Of a stretch of DNA of 64,000 bases, positions 42,304-50,696 are shown piece after piece; position 1 is the first letter of the stretch; every line of letters begins with the position of its first letter. The translations under genes were made by a program, and so were the position numbers. The DNA is from Kribbella sp. VKM Ac-2569. GTDB taxonomy: Bacteria; Actinomycetota; Actinomycetes; Propionibacteriales; Kribbellaceae. The DNA lies in assembly GCF_004216905.1 (NCBI RefSeq), contig NZ_SGXJ01000003.1:806001-870000 (forward strand), written 5' to 3'. The notes below the pieces were generated by a model. It was not told the origin of the DNA. It saw only the letters and a list, made by a program, of their open reading frames with translations, and made no database searches.

Positions 42304-43047
42304 ATGACTGATCTGCAGTTCATCAGCACCACCACCACGAACGGCGTCCTCGAACGCGAGTTCACCCTCAACGAAGACATCCACGGCATGCTCTGGTCAC
42401 CAGCCGCGCCGAGTCAGCCCGCCCCAGTGATCCTGCTAGGGCACGGCGGCGGCCGCGACGCCAAGGCACTCCCGATGGTCGGTCGCGCCCAGCGCCTCGT
42501 CGCGGAGGGCTTCCACGCCGTCGCGATCGACGCACCCGGTCACGGCGAGCGGCCCCGTACGGCGCTCGACGACCAGCAGATCGCCGCGATGCAGGAGGCG
42601 ATGAACACCGGCGTACCGGTCGGACCGATCGTCGTCCCGTACAACCTGCACCTCGCCGAGCGCGCCGTACCCGAATGGCAGGCAACCCTCGACGCGCTCG
42701 AGCGACTGCCCGAGATCGACGGCCCGTTCGGGTACTTCGGGCTCAACATGGGCACCGCGATCGGCGTACCGCTCACCGCCGCCGATCCCCGGATCGCGGC
42801 CGCCGTGTTCGGCATCTTCTGGTACGACGGGACGCTCGCCGAGCATGCCCGCCGGATCAAGGTGCCGGTCGAGTTCCTGCTGCAGTGGGACGATCAGCAC
42901 ATCCCGCGCGACTCCGGGCTGGCGTTGTTCGACGCGTTCGCCTCGACGGAGAAGTCCTTGCACGCGAACGCAGGTGCGCACAAGGAAGTCCCGCGGTTCG
43001 AGGTCGAGAGCATGGTGCGGTTCTTCAATCGGCACCTCGGTCGCTAG
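42304..43047 (+). CDS. Alpha/beta-hydrolase-fold protein with Asn at the nucleophile position
   Basis: The 247-residue protein follows the alpha/beta-hydrolase plan: LLGHGGGRDAK (oxyanion region, 45-54), VAIDAPGHGERP, the nucleophile elbow YFGLNMGTAIGVP and late LLQWDDQHIPR and NAGAHKEVP, where Asp and His of the triad should lie. The elbow is G-L-N148-M-G, so asparagine replaces the usual serine (codon AAC). The protein may be a binding protein rather than a hydrolase. A possible leader peptide and hairpin precede it. It overlaps the convergent antiporter gene by four bases. Confidence 0.85.
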   Translation: MTDLQFISTTTTNGVLEREFTLNEDIHGMLWSPAAPSQPAPVILLGHGGGRDAKALPMVGRAQRLVAEGFHAVAIDAPGHGERPRTALDDQQIAAMQEAMNTGVPVGPIVVPYNLHLAERAVPEWQATLDALERLPEIDGPFGYFGLNMGTAIGVPLTAADPRIAAAVFGIFWYDGTLAEHARRIKVPVEFLLQWDDQHIPRDSGLALFDAFASTEKSLHANAGAHKEVPRFEVESMVRFFNRHLGR

Positions 43048-44759
43048 GACGTGGTGAAGCGCTGCTCCACGGTGTCGAGGAAGCCTTCGACCTGGCGGTA
43101 CGTCTCGGAGCTGTACACGCCGATGCTGCGTTCCGTCCCGAGGGCTTCGCGCATCGCGTCGAGGTAGCGGCGCTGCAGGATCTCCATCTGTTCGCGCGTG
43201 TCCGCCTTGGTCTCCCGGAGCTGCCGGCTCCCGGAGACCAGGCGCGGCACGATCCGGTCCTTCAGCGTGCTGACCACGACCGGATCGAGGGGTTCGCCGT
43301 CGACGGTCTGCTCCTCGAGCGGGCCGACCGAGTCGATCGCGGCTTCGCCGATCTGCCGCATCAGCGCCTGCACCGAGTCGCGCTTGTCCTCGCTGCTCTC
43401 CGGACGGAACCGCATCTTCGCGATCACCGCGGGCAGCGAGATCCCGAACAGCACCAGCGTGAGCAGCGCGACGATGAACGCCGCGAGCACGACCGTGTCG
43501 CGATGCGGCGTACCGGCCGGGATCGTCTGCGCGGCGGCGACTGTCACGACGCCGCGCATCCCGGCCCAGGCGAGCACCAGCATCCCGCGGCCGGTGATCG
43601 GCTCGCGCTTCTCGAAGTCCGCGTCCGCCCGGCCGCGGGCGAGCCGTCTGCGCGCCCAGGCGACGCGGTTCTCCTCGCGCGCACCGGCCGGCTCCATCGA
43701 GTCCAGGTGCTCCTCGAACTGGTCCAACTGCGCCCGGACCTGCTCATGGCGGTCCTTCCGGCCGAACCGGCCCTGCAGCGCGGGCCACGCCAGCCCGACG
43801 AAACGCAGTACGACCAGCAGGCCGACCACCAGCAGGACGAGCCCGGTGATCTCGCCGATCGTCGTCTCCGCGCGGGCGTCGTCGACGAGTTCCGGCAACT
43901 GGTACCCCATCGCGAGGAAGACGCCGCTCTCCAGGATGAAGCTGATCGTCGTCCAGGTGGTCGCCTGCGTCTGCCGGTCGCGGGCACTGAACTTCCGGCT
44001 GCCGAGCGCTCCGGTCAGCAGCCCGGCGATCACCACGGCGAGTACGCCGGACGCGTGTGCCTCCTCGGCCGGGAAGTAGGCGAGGAACGGTACGGCGAAC
44101 GAGATCGTCGTGTTGAGGACCGGGTCGTCGAGACGCTGCCGCAGTACGACGGTCAGCAGGCCGACGGCCGCGCCGATCAGGATCGCGCCGACGACTGCCC
44201 AGGCGAAGTCGAGGGCGGTGTGGCCGAGGCTGAAGTGGCTGGTGACGGCGAGCGCGGCCACCGCCGTACGTAGGACGACGAGCGCCGAGGCGTCGTTGAC
44301 GAGGCTCTCGCCTTCGAGCACGGTCATGAGGCGTGGCGGGAGCCCGACCCGGTGCCCGATCGCGGTCGCCGCGACCGCGTCGGTGGGGCTCACGACCGCA
44401 CCGAGTGCGGTGGCGAGCGCGAACGAGATACTCGGGAACAGCGCGTGGACGACGGCCCCGATCACCAGCGCGGACACGATCACCATCACGATCGACAACC
44501 AGGAGATCAACCCGAAGTTCCGCCGTACGTCGAGGACCGGGAGCTGGACCGCCGACGCGTAGAGCAGCGGCGGCAGGATGCCCGCGAGGATGATCTCGGG
44601 CTCGATGTGGATGGCCGGCGTACTCGGCAGGTAACTGGCTCCGATGCCCAGGGCAACGAGCAGCAGCGGCGCGGCGACACCGGTCCGGCGTGCGAAGACC
44701 GAGGCCGCGATCATGATCACGAGGCCCGCTCCGGCAATCAGAACAATCTGATGATCCAC
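43044..44759 (-). CDS. Na+/H+ antiporter, CPA1 (NhaP) family
   Basis: The 571-residue protein has about twelve membrane helices followed by a long cytoplasmic tail. The ion-binding region VSPTDAVAATAIGHRVGLP and the LEGESLVNDASALVVL segment hold the conserved acids of CPA1 exchangers. The domain GRGMLVLAWAGMRGVVTVAAAQTIP is also a family mark. The soluble tail (about 455-571) is helical and may set activity. It would export Na+ (or K+) in exchange for H+. It starts with GTG and diverges from a VOC gene. Confidence 0.92.
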   Translation of the reverse strand: MDHQIVLIAGAGLVIMIAASVFARRTGVAAPLLLVALGIGASYLPSTPAIHIEPEIILAGILPPLLYASAVQLPVLDVRRNFGLISWLSIVMVIVSALVIGAVVHALFPSISFALATALGAVVSPTDAVAATAIGHRVGLPPRLMTVLEGESLVNDASALVVLRTAVAALAVTSHFSLGHTALDFAWAVVGAILIGAAVGLLTVVLRQRLDDPVLNTTISFAVPFLAYFPAEEAHASGVLAVVIAGLLTGALGSRKFSARDRQTQATTWTTISFILESGVFLAMGYQLPELVDDARAETTIGEITGLVLLVVGLLVVLRFVGLAWPALQGRFGRKDRHEQVRAQLDQFEEHLDSMEPAGAREENRVAWARRRLARGRADADFEKREPITGRGMLVLAWAGMRGVVTVAAAQTIPAGTPHRDTVVLAAFIVALLTLVLFGISLPAVIAKMRFRPESSEDKRDSVQALMRQIGEAAIDSVGPLEEQTVDGEPLDPVVVSTLKDRIVPRLVSGSRQLRETKADTREQMEILQRRYLDAMREALGTERSIGVYSSETYRQVEGFLDTVEQRFTTS

Positions 44760-44800
44760 GTGACAGCACTCTAGGGCCGGTCACCGGTGGGCCCGGGTAA

Positions 44801-44824
44801 TGACCAGGGATTCTCACTGGTGTC
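44801..44824. promoter_or_regulatory. Imperfect palindrome between antiporter and VOC genes
   Basis: TGACCAG (44801-44807) and CTGGT-G-TCA (44817-44824) form an imperfect inverted repeat in the 127-base divergent gap. The smaller CCGGT-C-ACCGG lies at 44777-44787. No regulator can be assigned. Confidence 0.3.
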
Positions 44825-44886
44825 ACGGGGGCGTCTTAGCGGCATTGTGGAGGTCAGTGAACGAGTCGAATCCCCTGGAGGAAGTC

Positions 44887-45510
44887 ATGAGCACCGACCT
44901 GAAGCTGGAAGCCGTCGTCGTCCCGGTCGCGGACGCCGATCGGTCGAAGGAGTTCTACAGCGGCCTGGGCTGGCGGCTGGACGCGGACTTCGCGTTCGAC
45001 AACGGCTTCCGGGTGGTCCAGTTCACTCCGCCGGGCTCCCCCGCCTCGGTCCAGTTCGGCACTCACATCACCTCGGCCGCGCCGGGCACCGCGCAGGGGC
45101 TCTACCTCGTCGTCACCGATGTGGAGGCGGCGCGGTCCGAACTTCTGGCGCACGGCGCCAAGGTCAGCGAGGTCTTCCACCCGGCTGCTCCCGGTGCGCA
45201 GTTCGAGGCCGGCGACACCAGCGGTCGGGTGACCGGGCCGGCGGACGAGCGGTCGAGCTACGGGTCGTTCGCGACGTTCAGTGACCCCGACGGCAACACC
45301 TGGCTGTTGCAGGAGGTCACCAAGCGGCTGCCCGGTCGCGTGGACGATGCGACGTACACCTCCGTCGACGACCTCGAAGCGGCTCTTCGGCGCGCCGCGG
45401 CCGCCCACGGCGAGCACGAGGCCCGCACCGGCCAGGCCGACGAGAACTGGCCGACCTGGTACGCCACCTACATGCTCGCCGAGCGCACCGGAGCCGAACT
45501 CCCTCAGTAA
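44887..45510 (+). CDS. VOC-family (glyoxalase/bleomycin-resistance-fold) protein
   Basis: The 207-residue protein has one VOC module (LKLEAVVVPVADADRSKEFYS at the start, ATFSDPDGNTWLLQEVT at about 137-153) and an added helical C-terminus (VDDLEAALRRAAAAHGEHE, then DENWPTWYATYMLAE). The helical tail is a recurrent variant in actinobacteria. The reaction is not known. The next gene, a WYL regulator, is only 35 bases away and may control it. Confidence 0.85.
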   Translation: MSTDLKLEAVVVPVADADRSKEFYSGLGWRLDADFAFDNGFRVVQFTPPGSPASVQFGTHITSAAPGTAQGLYLVVTDVEAARSELLAHGAKVSEVFHPAAPGAQFEAGDTSGRVTGPADERSSYGSFATFSDPDGNTWLLQEVTKRLPGRVDDATYTSVDDLEAALRRAAAAHGEHEARTGQADENWPTWYATYMLAERTGAELPQ

Positions 45511-45545
45511 CTGAATTGTCCGTGGGCACGGCTAGCGTGCCGAGC

Positions 45546-46280
45546 ATGAACCGGATCGATCGGCTGTATGCGCTCGCCGAGGAGTTACGCGCGGCGGGTC
45601 CTCGGGGGCGTACGGCGCGGCAGCTGGCGGCGCGTTTCGAGGTGAGCGTGCGCACCATCGAGCGTGATCTCAGTGCGCTCGGGCAGGCCGGCGTACCGCT
45701 GGCGACGAAACAGGGGCGCACCGGTGGGTATTCGGTGGACCGGTCGATGAGCCTCCCGCCGCTGAACTTCACCGCGCGGGAGGCGATGGCGGTCGCGGTG
45801 GCGTTGAGCCGCAGCAACCACGTGCTGTTCTCACGCGACTCGCGGACCGCGCTGCAGAAGATCGTGGCCGCGATGCCGCCGCGGGATCTGGACGAGGCAC
45901 GTACGGCTGCGGCGAAGGTGCGGCTGCTCGTGCAGCCGGTGCCGGATCCGGACGGTGAGGTCGCCGAGCAGATCTGGCGGGCGGTGCGTCACAACCAGGT
46001 ACTGCGGATCGCCTACACCGACGTCGGCGGTGTCGCGACCGAGCGCGAGGTCGAGCCGCAACATGTCGTCGTCGGACCGAACGGCTCCTACCTGACCGCC
46101 TGGTGCCACCTGCGCCAGGAGGACCGGGTGTTCCGGATGGATCGGATCACCCGCGCCGAGCGCACCGCGACACCACCCTCCCGACCGCTCGCGACCGGCG
46201 ATCTGAAGGTCGATGGCTACGAAACCAAACTGCCGCATGCCGCGCTGCGTCCCGAAGATCTTTTCCCAACTCCGACATAG
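45546..46280 (+). CDS. YafY-type transcriptional regulator with WYL domain
   Basis: The protein has 244 residues. The DeoR-like helix-turn-helix (MNRIDRLYALAEELRAAGPR, TARQLAARFEVSVRTIERDL) occupies the first 60. A WYL-type domain follows (LRIAYTDVGGVATEREVEPQHVV, then SYLTAWCHLRQEDRVFRMDRI). WYL domains sense nucleotides or other small ligands. The gene lies between two VOC genes, its probable targets. A single GCTAGC lies just upstream. Confidence 0.9.
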   Translation: MNRIDRLYALAEELRAAGPRGRTARQLAARFEVSVRTIERDLSALGQAGVPLATKQGRTGGYSVDRSMSLPPLNFTAREAMAVAVALSRSNHVLFSRDSRTALQKIVAAMPPRDLDEARTAAAKVRLLVQPVPDPDGEVAEQIWRAVRHNQVLRIAYTDVGGVATEREVEPQHVVVGPNGSYLTAWCHLRQEDRVFRMDRITRAERTATPPSRPLATGDLKVDGYETKLPHAALRPEDLFPTPT

Positions 46281-46356
46281 GGCTGTCGCGAACCGCTGAC
46301 ACCGTGGGGTCCGTTGCACAGACCACCTGATGCCCTCGGATGAAAGAGAGAGATCG

Positions 46357-46737
46357 ATGAGTACTCCGGCCCCTGGCACGCTGGCCTGGTTCGAGGTCGC
46401 GACCGACGACCCCGACACCACCCAGAAGTTCTACGGCAGCCTGTTCGACTGGACCTGCGAGTCCGACGGCGCCCTCGCCGCCACCGGCCTCGAGTACCGC
46501 AACATCAAGGCCTCCGGCTCCGACCGGCCGATGGGCGGCATCTTCGGCACCAACGGGCAACTGCCGAACCACGCGATCTTCTACATCCTGGTCGCCGACA
46601 TCGAAGCCACCTGCGCCGACGCCGAACAGCTCGGCGGCACCGTGATCAACAAGCGCCTCGACGCCACCCCGGCCTTCGCCTACCTGCGCGACCCGTCCGG
46701 CAACCAGTTCGGGATCTTCACCCCGCCCGCCGCATGA
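46357..46737 (+). CDS. VOC-family protein
   Basis: The 126-residue protein has one VOC module (LAWFEVATDDPDTTQKFYGS, YILVADIEATCADAEQLGG, AYLRDPSGNQFGIFTPP). Each molecule needs a second to complete the metal site, so it should dimerise. It overlaps the next gene by ATGA. An ATG nine codons upstream (46330) is possible but has a weaker context. Confidence 0.85.
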   Translation: MSTPAPGTLAWFEVATDDPDTTQKFYGSLFDWTCESDGALAATGLEYRNIKASGSDRPMGGIFGTNGQLPNHAIFYILVADIEATCADAEQLGGTVINKRLDATPAFAYLRDPSGNQFGIFTPPAA

Positions 46738-47114
46738 CCCGACCCACCCACCACACGTCCCCGCCGGCCAACGCCGGCGGGGACGCCGCGCGCGAGCTGT
46801 ACGACGAGCTCACCGACGACCTGCTCTACGACCCTGCCATCGGCCACGGCACGATCATGGGGCACCCGTGCATCCGTCTCGCCGGGCAGTTCGTCGCCTG
46901 CCTCGAGAGGAACGGCACGGCGCTGATTCTCAAGCTCCCCGCCGACCGCGTGACCGCCCTCATCACCGCGGGCACCGGCACCCCGTTCGCCCCGACCGGC
47001 AACCCGATGCGCGAGTGGGTCGCCATTCCCACCCCGGACCGCGCCCTCTGGCAGTTGCTCCTCACTGAAGCCGTCGCCTTCGCCCGCCAGAACCTCCCCG
47101 GCAAATCCGGTTAG
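46734..47114 (+). CDS. Small TfoX/YjbR-like protein ending at a MITE
   Basis: The 126-residue protein has the alpha-beta pattern of the TfoX N-terminal/YjbR group (ARELYDELTDDLLYDPAIGHG, IRLAGQFVACLERNGTALIL, REWVAIPTPDRALWQLLLTEAV). Its role is unknown. It is coupled to the VOC gene. The stop codon TAG (47112-47114) consists of the TA target duplication plus the first base of the MITE, so the natural C-terminus may have been slightly different before insertion. Confidence 0.68.
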   Translation: MTRPTHHTSPPANAGGDAARELYDELTDDLLYDPAIGHGTIMGHPCIRLAGQFVACLERNGTALILKLPADRVTALITAGTGTPFAPTGNPMREWVAIPTPDRALWQLLLTEAVAFARQNLPGKSG

Positions 47115-47201
47115 TGTCCTGCGCCGCAAGTTCGCGTCGTAAGTCCGGCCCGGTGCGATCTCGGCTCCCCGCGCCCAGTCCACTCAGGCCCTCGACGAGC
47201 T

Positions 47202-47219
47202 CCCCAAACCGGTTTGGGG
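47202..47219. repeat. Palindrome in the MITE, copy 1
   Basis: CCCCAAACCGGTTTGGGG is a perfect 18-base palindrome, extended by CT/AG on each side. The same palindrome recurs at 47274-47291. Confidence 0.85.
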
Positions 47220-47273
47220 AGGCTCTTGCCTGCGACCGGGGAGCGCTACTGCCCGATTCGGGGAGGTAGGTCT

Positions 47274-47291
47274 CCCCAAACCGGTTTGGGG
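47274..47291. repeat. Palindrome in the MITE, copy 2
   Basis: This is the second copy of the CCCCAAACCGGTTTGGGG palindrome. Just before it GGGGAG (47260-47265) could pair instead with its CTCCCC arm, giving an alternative fold. Confidence 0.85.
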
Positions 47292-47407
47292 GCCCGGAGC
47301 CAGAGGCTGGCGTGGTCAAGTCCGGCCGACTCCGGACTTAGCGCACGAACTTCGGGCGCGGGACACTAGCTGGAGAGTTGGTAGGACCACCTGCCCGCCT
47401 TGACGCG

Positions 47408-47425
47408 CCCTACAGTTTCGTAGGG
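47408..47425 (+). promoter_or_regulatory. Hairpin just before pta
   Basis: CCCTAC (47408-47413) and GTAGGG (47420-47425) form an inverted repeat with a six-base loop, nine bases before the pta start. It could bind a regulator or hinder ribosome access. Confidence 0.4.
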
Positions 47426-47433
47426 TTCGCGGT

Positions 47434-49515
47434 ATGGGTAGCAGTGTCTATGTGGCTTCGGTGGAGGGCACGACCGGGAAGTCGACGGTGGCTCTCGGGG
47501 TGCTCCACCAGTTGTCCCGACGCGTCGGACGAGTGGCGGTGTTCCGGCCGATCGTGCGCGCGGACACCGCGACACACGGCGGGCGGGACTATGTTCTCGA
47601 GCTACTGATCTCGCAGGGTGCGGTCGAGCAGTCGTACGACGACGGCGTCGGGGTCACGTACGACGAGGTGCACGAGGATCCCGACGCGGCGCTGGACACC
47701 ATCGTCCAGCGCTATCACGCGGTCGCCGAGCACGCTGATGCGGTGGTGATCGTCGGCAGCGACTACACCGATGTCGGCACCCCGACCGAGTTCTCGTTCA
47801 ACGCCAAGATCGCCGCGAACCTCGGCGCGCCGGTACTGCTCGTGCTGAACGGGTTCGGCCGTACGCCGCACGACGTACGGGCGATCGCCGACATGGCCGC
47901 GACGGAGCTCGCCGCGAACCACGGCTCGCTCTTCGCGGTCATCGCGAACCGCGTGGACGATGGCGAAGGCAAGCTCCTCGTCGCCGCACTCGACGGCATC
48001 GGCGCGCCGGCGTTCGCGATCCCCGAGGAGCCGGTGCTGAACCAGCCGCTCGTCGCCGACCTGATGGCGCCGATCGACGGCCGGCTGCTGAGCGGTGACC
48101 CGCAACTGCTGACCCGCGAGGTCACCGGGCTGATGATCGCCGGGATGACGATGCCGAACGTGCTGGACCGGCTGTTCGACGGCGCCGCGGTCGTCACCGC
48201 CGGCGACCGCCCCGAGGTCGTGCTCGGCGTCCTGATGGCGCACGCGTCCCGGACCTTCCCGCAGATCGCGGCCATCGTGCTCAACGGCGGCTTCGAGCTC
48301 CCGGCCCAGGTGCAACGGCTGATCGAGGGCCTCGGTGTCACGTTGCCGATCATCGAGACCGATCTCGGTACGCAGGCCACCTCTGCGAAGCTCACCGCCG
48401 TCCGCGGCCGGCTCACGAAGGACGCGCCGCGCAAGATCGACACGGCCCTGGCGCTCTTCGACCAGTACGTCGACGGTACGGCGCTGCTCGACCAGCTCGC
48501 GCTCGCCCGCAGCAGCGCGGTGACGCCCCTCATGTTCGAGCACCAACTGGTCGACCGGGCCGTCTCCGACCGCAGGCACATCGTGCTGCCGGAGGGCGAG
48601 GAGGAGCGGATCCTGCGCGCCGCCGACGTACTGCTGCGGCGCGGCGTCGCCGACCTCACCCTGCTCGGCGACCCGACCACGATCAGCGGAAAGGCCGCGG
48701 CGCTCGGCGTCGACCTGACCGCGGCGCACGTCGTACATCCCGAGAACACTGACCTGACCGAGCAGTTCGCCGCCGAGTATCACCGGCTGCGGCAGCATCG
48801 CGGCGTCGACCTCGACCGCGCACGCGAACTGATCCGGGACGTGTCGTACTTCGGCACAATGATGGTCCAGCTCGGACTCGCGGACGGGATGGTGTCGGGC
48901 GCCGTCCACACCACCGCGCACACCATCCGGCCGGCCCTCGAAGTGGTGAAGACCGTCCCGGACGTCTCCGTCGTCTCGTCGGTGTTCTTCATGTGCCTGC
49001 AGAACCAGGTCCTGGTGTACGGCGACTGCGCGGTGAACCCGGACCCGACGGCCGAGCAGCTCGCCGACATCGCGATCTCGTCCGCCGCGACCGCCGTCGC
49101 GTTCGGCGTCGAGCCGCGGGTCGCGATGCTCTCGTACTCGACCGGCACGTCCGGCGCCGGCACCGACGTCGAAAAGGTGTCCAAGGCAACGAACATCGTC
49201 CGCGAACGCGCACCGCAACTGCCGGTCGAGGGACCGATCCAGTACGACGCCGCGATCGACAGCGCCGTGGCACGGACGAAGCTGCCGGACTCCCCCGTCG
49301 CCGGCCGGGCCACCGTGTTCGTGTTCCCCGACCTGAACACGGGCAACAACACGTACAAGGCAGTGCAGCGCTCGGCGAACGCCGTTGCGGTCGGCCCGGT
49401 CCTGCAGGGTCTGCGCAAACCGGTCAACGACCTGTCGCGTGGAGCGACCGTCCGGGACATCATCAACACGGTCGCGATCACCGCGATCCAGGCCCAGGAA
49501 GGCGGAACGCGATGA
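47434..49515 (+). CDS. pta: Phosphate acetyltransferase (long, multi-domain)
   Basis: The 693-residue enzyme interconverts acetyl-CoA and acetyl phosphate. It has the long architecture: an N-terminal P-loop domain (VEGTTGKSTVALGVL near residue 9), a DRTGG regulatory domain (about 205-340) and the catalytic PTA domain (about 365-690; LPEGEEERILRAADVLLRRG, LADGMVSGAVHTTAHTIRP, FPDLNTGNNTYKAVQR). It overlaps ackA by ATGA. Together with phosphoketolase, it can turn sugar phosphates into acetyl-CoA. The MITE ends 66 bases upstream. Confidence 0.96.
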   Translation: MGSSVYVASVEGTTGKSTVALGVLHQLSRRVGRVAVFRPIVRADTATHGGRDYVLELLISQGAVEQSYDDGVGVTYDEVHEDPDAALDTIVQRYHAVAEHADAVVIVGSDYTDVGTPTEFSFNAKIAANLGAPVLLVLNGFGRTPHDVRAIADMAATELAANHGSLFAVIANRVDDGEGKLLVAALDGIGAPAFAIPEEPVLNQPLVADLMAPIDGRLLSGDPQLLTREVTGLMIAGMTMPNVLDRLFDGAAVVTAGDRPEVVLGVLMAHASRTFPQIAAIVLNGGFELPAQVQRLIEGLGVTLPIIETDLGTQATSAKLTAVRGRLTKDAPRKIDTALALFDQYVDGTALLDQLALARSSAVTPLMFEHQLVDRAVSDRRHIVLPEGEEERILRAADVLLRRGVADLTLLGDPTTISGKAAALGVDLTAAHVVHPENTDLTEQFAAEYHRLRQHRGVDLDRARELIRDVSYFGTMMVQLGLADGMVSGAVHTTAHTIRPALEVVKTVPDVSVVSSVFFMCLQNQVLVYGDCAVNPDPTAEQLADIAISSAATAVAFGVEPRVAMLSYSTGTSGAGTDVEKVSKATNIVRERAPQLPVEGPIQYDAAIDSAVARTKLPDSPVAGRATVFVFPDLNTGNNTYKAVQRSANAVAVGPVLQGLRKPVNDLSRGATVRDIINTVAITAIQAQEGGTR

Positions 49516-50696
49516 GTGATCACGTACTGGTGATCAATGCCGGATCGTCTTCCCTCAAGTACAGCCTCGTCGACGCCAAGACGGGTGAGGCCGCGGCAAC
49601 GGGGCTCGTCGAGCAGATCGGGGAGGAGCAGAGCCACCACGTGCACCACGGGCCTGCGGGTGAGTTCAACGACGACCAGGCGGTGGCCGATCACGAGGCC
49701 GCGTTGGAGGCCGCCGTACGGGCGTTCGAGACGCATGGTCCCGCGCTCGCTGACGTGGACATCGTGGCCGTCGGGCATCGGGTCGTCCACGGCGGCGACC
49801 GGTTCGCGGCGCCGGCCCTGGTCGACGACGAGTTGATCGCGGCGGTGACCGACCTGGTTCCGCTGGCGCCGTTGCACAATCCCGCGAATCTGGAGGGCAT
49901 CGAGGTCGCGCGGCGGTTGTTGCCGGACCTGCCGCATGTGGCGGTGTTCGACACCGCGTTCCATCAGACGTTGCCGCCGCACGCCTACACGTACGCGGTG
50001 CCGACTTCCTGGCAGGAGGAGTACGGCATCCGGCGGTACGGATTCCACGGTACGTCGCACTCGTTCGTGTCCGGTCAGGCCGCAGCGCTGCTCGGGCGCG
50101 AGCTCGAGGATGTGAATCTGATCGTGCTGCACCTCGGCAACGGTTGCTCCGCGACCGCCGTACAGGGCGGCCGGTCGGTGGACACGTCGATGGGGCTGAC
50201 GCCGTTGGAGGGTCTGGTGATGGGGACCCGGTCGGGCGATCTCGATCCGGCGATCCACGGGCTCCTCGCCCGGGTCGCGGGCCGGTCGGCCGAGGAGACC
50301 GACCGGGCGCTGAACTCGGAGTCCGGGCTCAAGGGCCTCACCGGCGTGAACGACTTCCGCGAGGTGTCACGCCGCCGGGCGGCCGGGGACGAGCGGGCCG
50401 AACTCGCGTTCGACGTCTACTGCTACCGCTTGAAGAAGTACATCGGCGCCTACTACGCCGTACTGGGAAGGGTCGACGCGATCGTCTTCACCGCCGGCGT
50501 CGGCCAGCACTCGGCCGAGGTCCGCGCCGCCGCCCTCAGCGGCCTGGAAGGCCTGGGCGTTCGTCTCGACCCAACTCGGAACACCAACAACGACCAGATC
50601 GTCTCCACCGAGGACAGCCCCGTAGCCGTCCTCGTCATCCCCACCAACGAGGAGTGGGAGATCGCCCGCCAGGCGCTGGACGTCGTCCGCGGTTAG
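49512..50696 (+). CDS. ackA: Acetate kinase
   Basis: The 394-residue enzyme makes ATP and acetate from acetyl phosphate. Signatures are VLVINAGSSSLKYSLVD at the start, AVFDTAFHQTLPPHAYTY, RRYGFHGTSHSFV and LIVLHLGNGCSATAVQGG, with the C-terminal FTAGVGQHSAEVRAAAL. The length is normal. It is co-translated with pta. Its stop overlaps the convergent hypothetical gene by four bases. Confidence 0.97.
   Translation: MSDHVLVINAGSSSLKYSLVDAKTGEAAATGLVEQIGEEQSHHVHHGPAGEFNDDQAVADHEAALEAAVRAFETHGPALADVDIVAVGHRVVHGGDRFAAPALVDDELIAAVTDLVPLAPLHNPANLEGIEVARRLLPDLPHVAVFDTAFHQTLPPHAYTYAVPTSWQEEYGIRRYGFHGTSHSFVSGQAAALLGRELEDVNLIVLHLGNGCSATAVQGGRSVDTSMGLTPLEGLVMGTRSGDLDPAIHGLLARVAGRSAEETDRALNSESGLKGLTGVNDFREVSRRRAAGDERAELAFDVYCYRLKKYIGAYYAVLGRVDAIVFTAGVGQHSAEVRAAALSGLEGLGVRLDPTRNTNNDQIVSTEDSPVAVLVIPTNEEWEIARQALDVVRG

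Larger units (their letters stand above)
47112..47368. mobile_element. MITE-like element with 36-bp imperfect terminal inverted repeats and TA flanks
   Basis: The left end reads AGTGTCCTGCGCCGCAAGTT from 47113 and the right end, on the other strand, AGTGTCCCGCGCCCGAAGTT from 47367. The similarity continues to TAAGTCCGG in both, about 36 bases. TA dinucleotides at 47112-47113 and 47367-47368 look like the target duplication of IS630/Tc1-mariner elements. The 250-base interior has no gene but carries two copies of an 18-base palindrome. It fills the gap before pta. Confidence 0.72.

Noticed and set aside
47386..47402. AGGACCACCTGCCC before pta as a DevR-like box
   Set aside because: Only about seven of ten half-site bases match, which is within chance for this GC-rich DNA.
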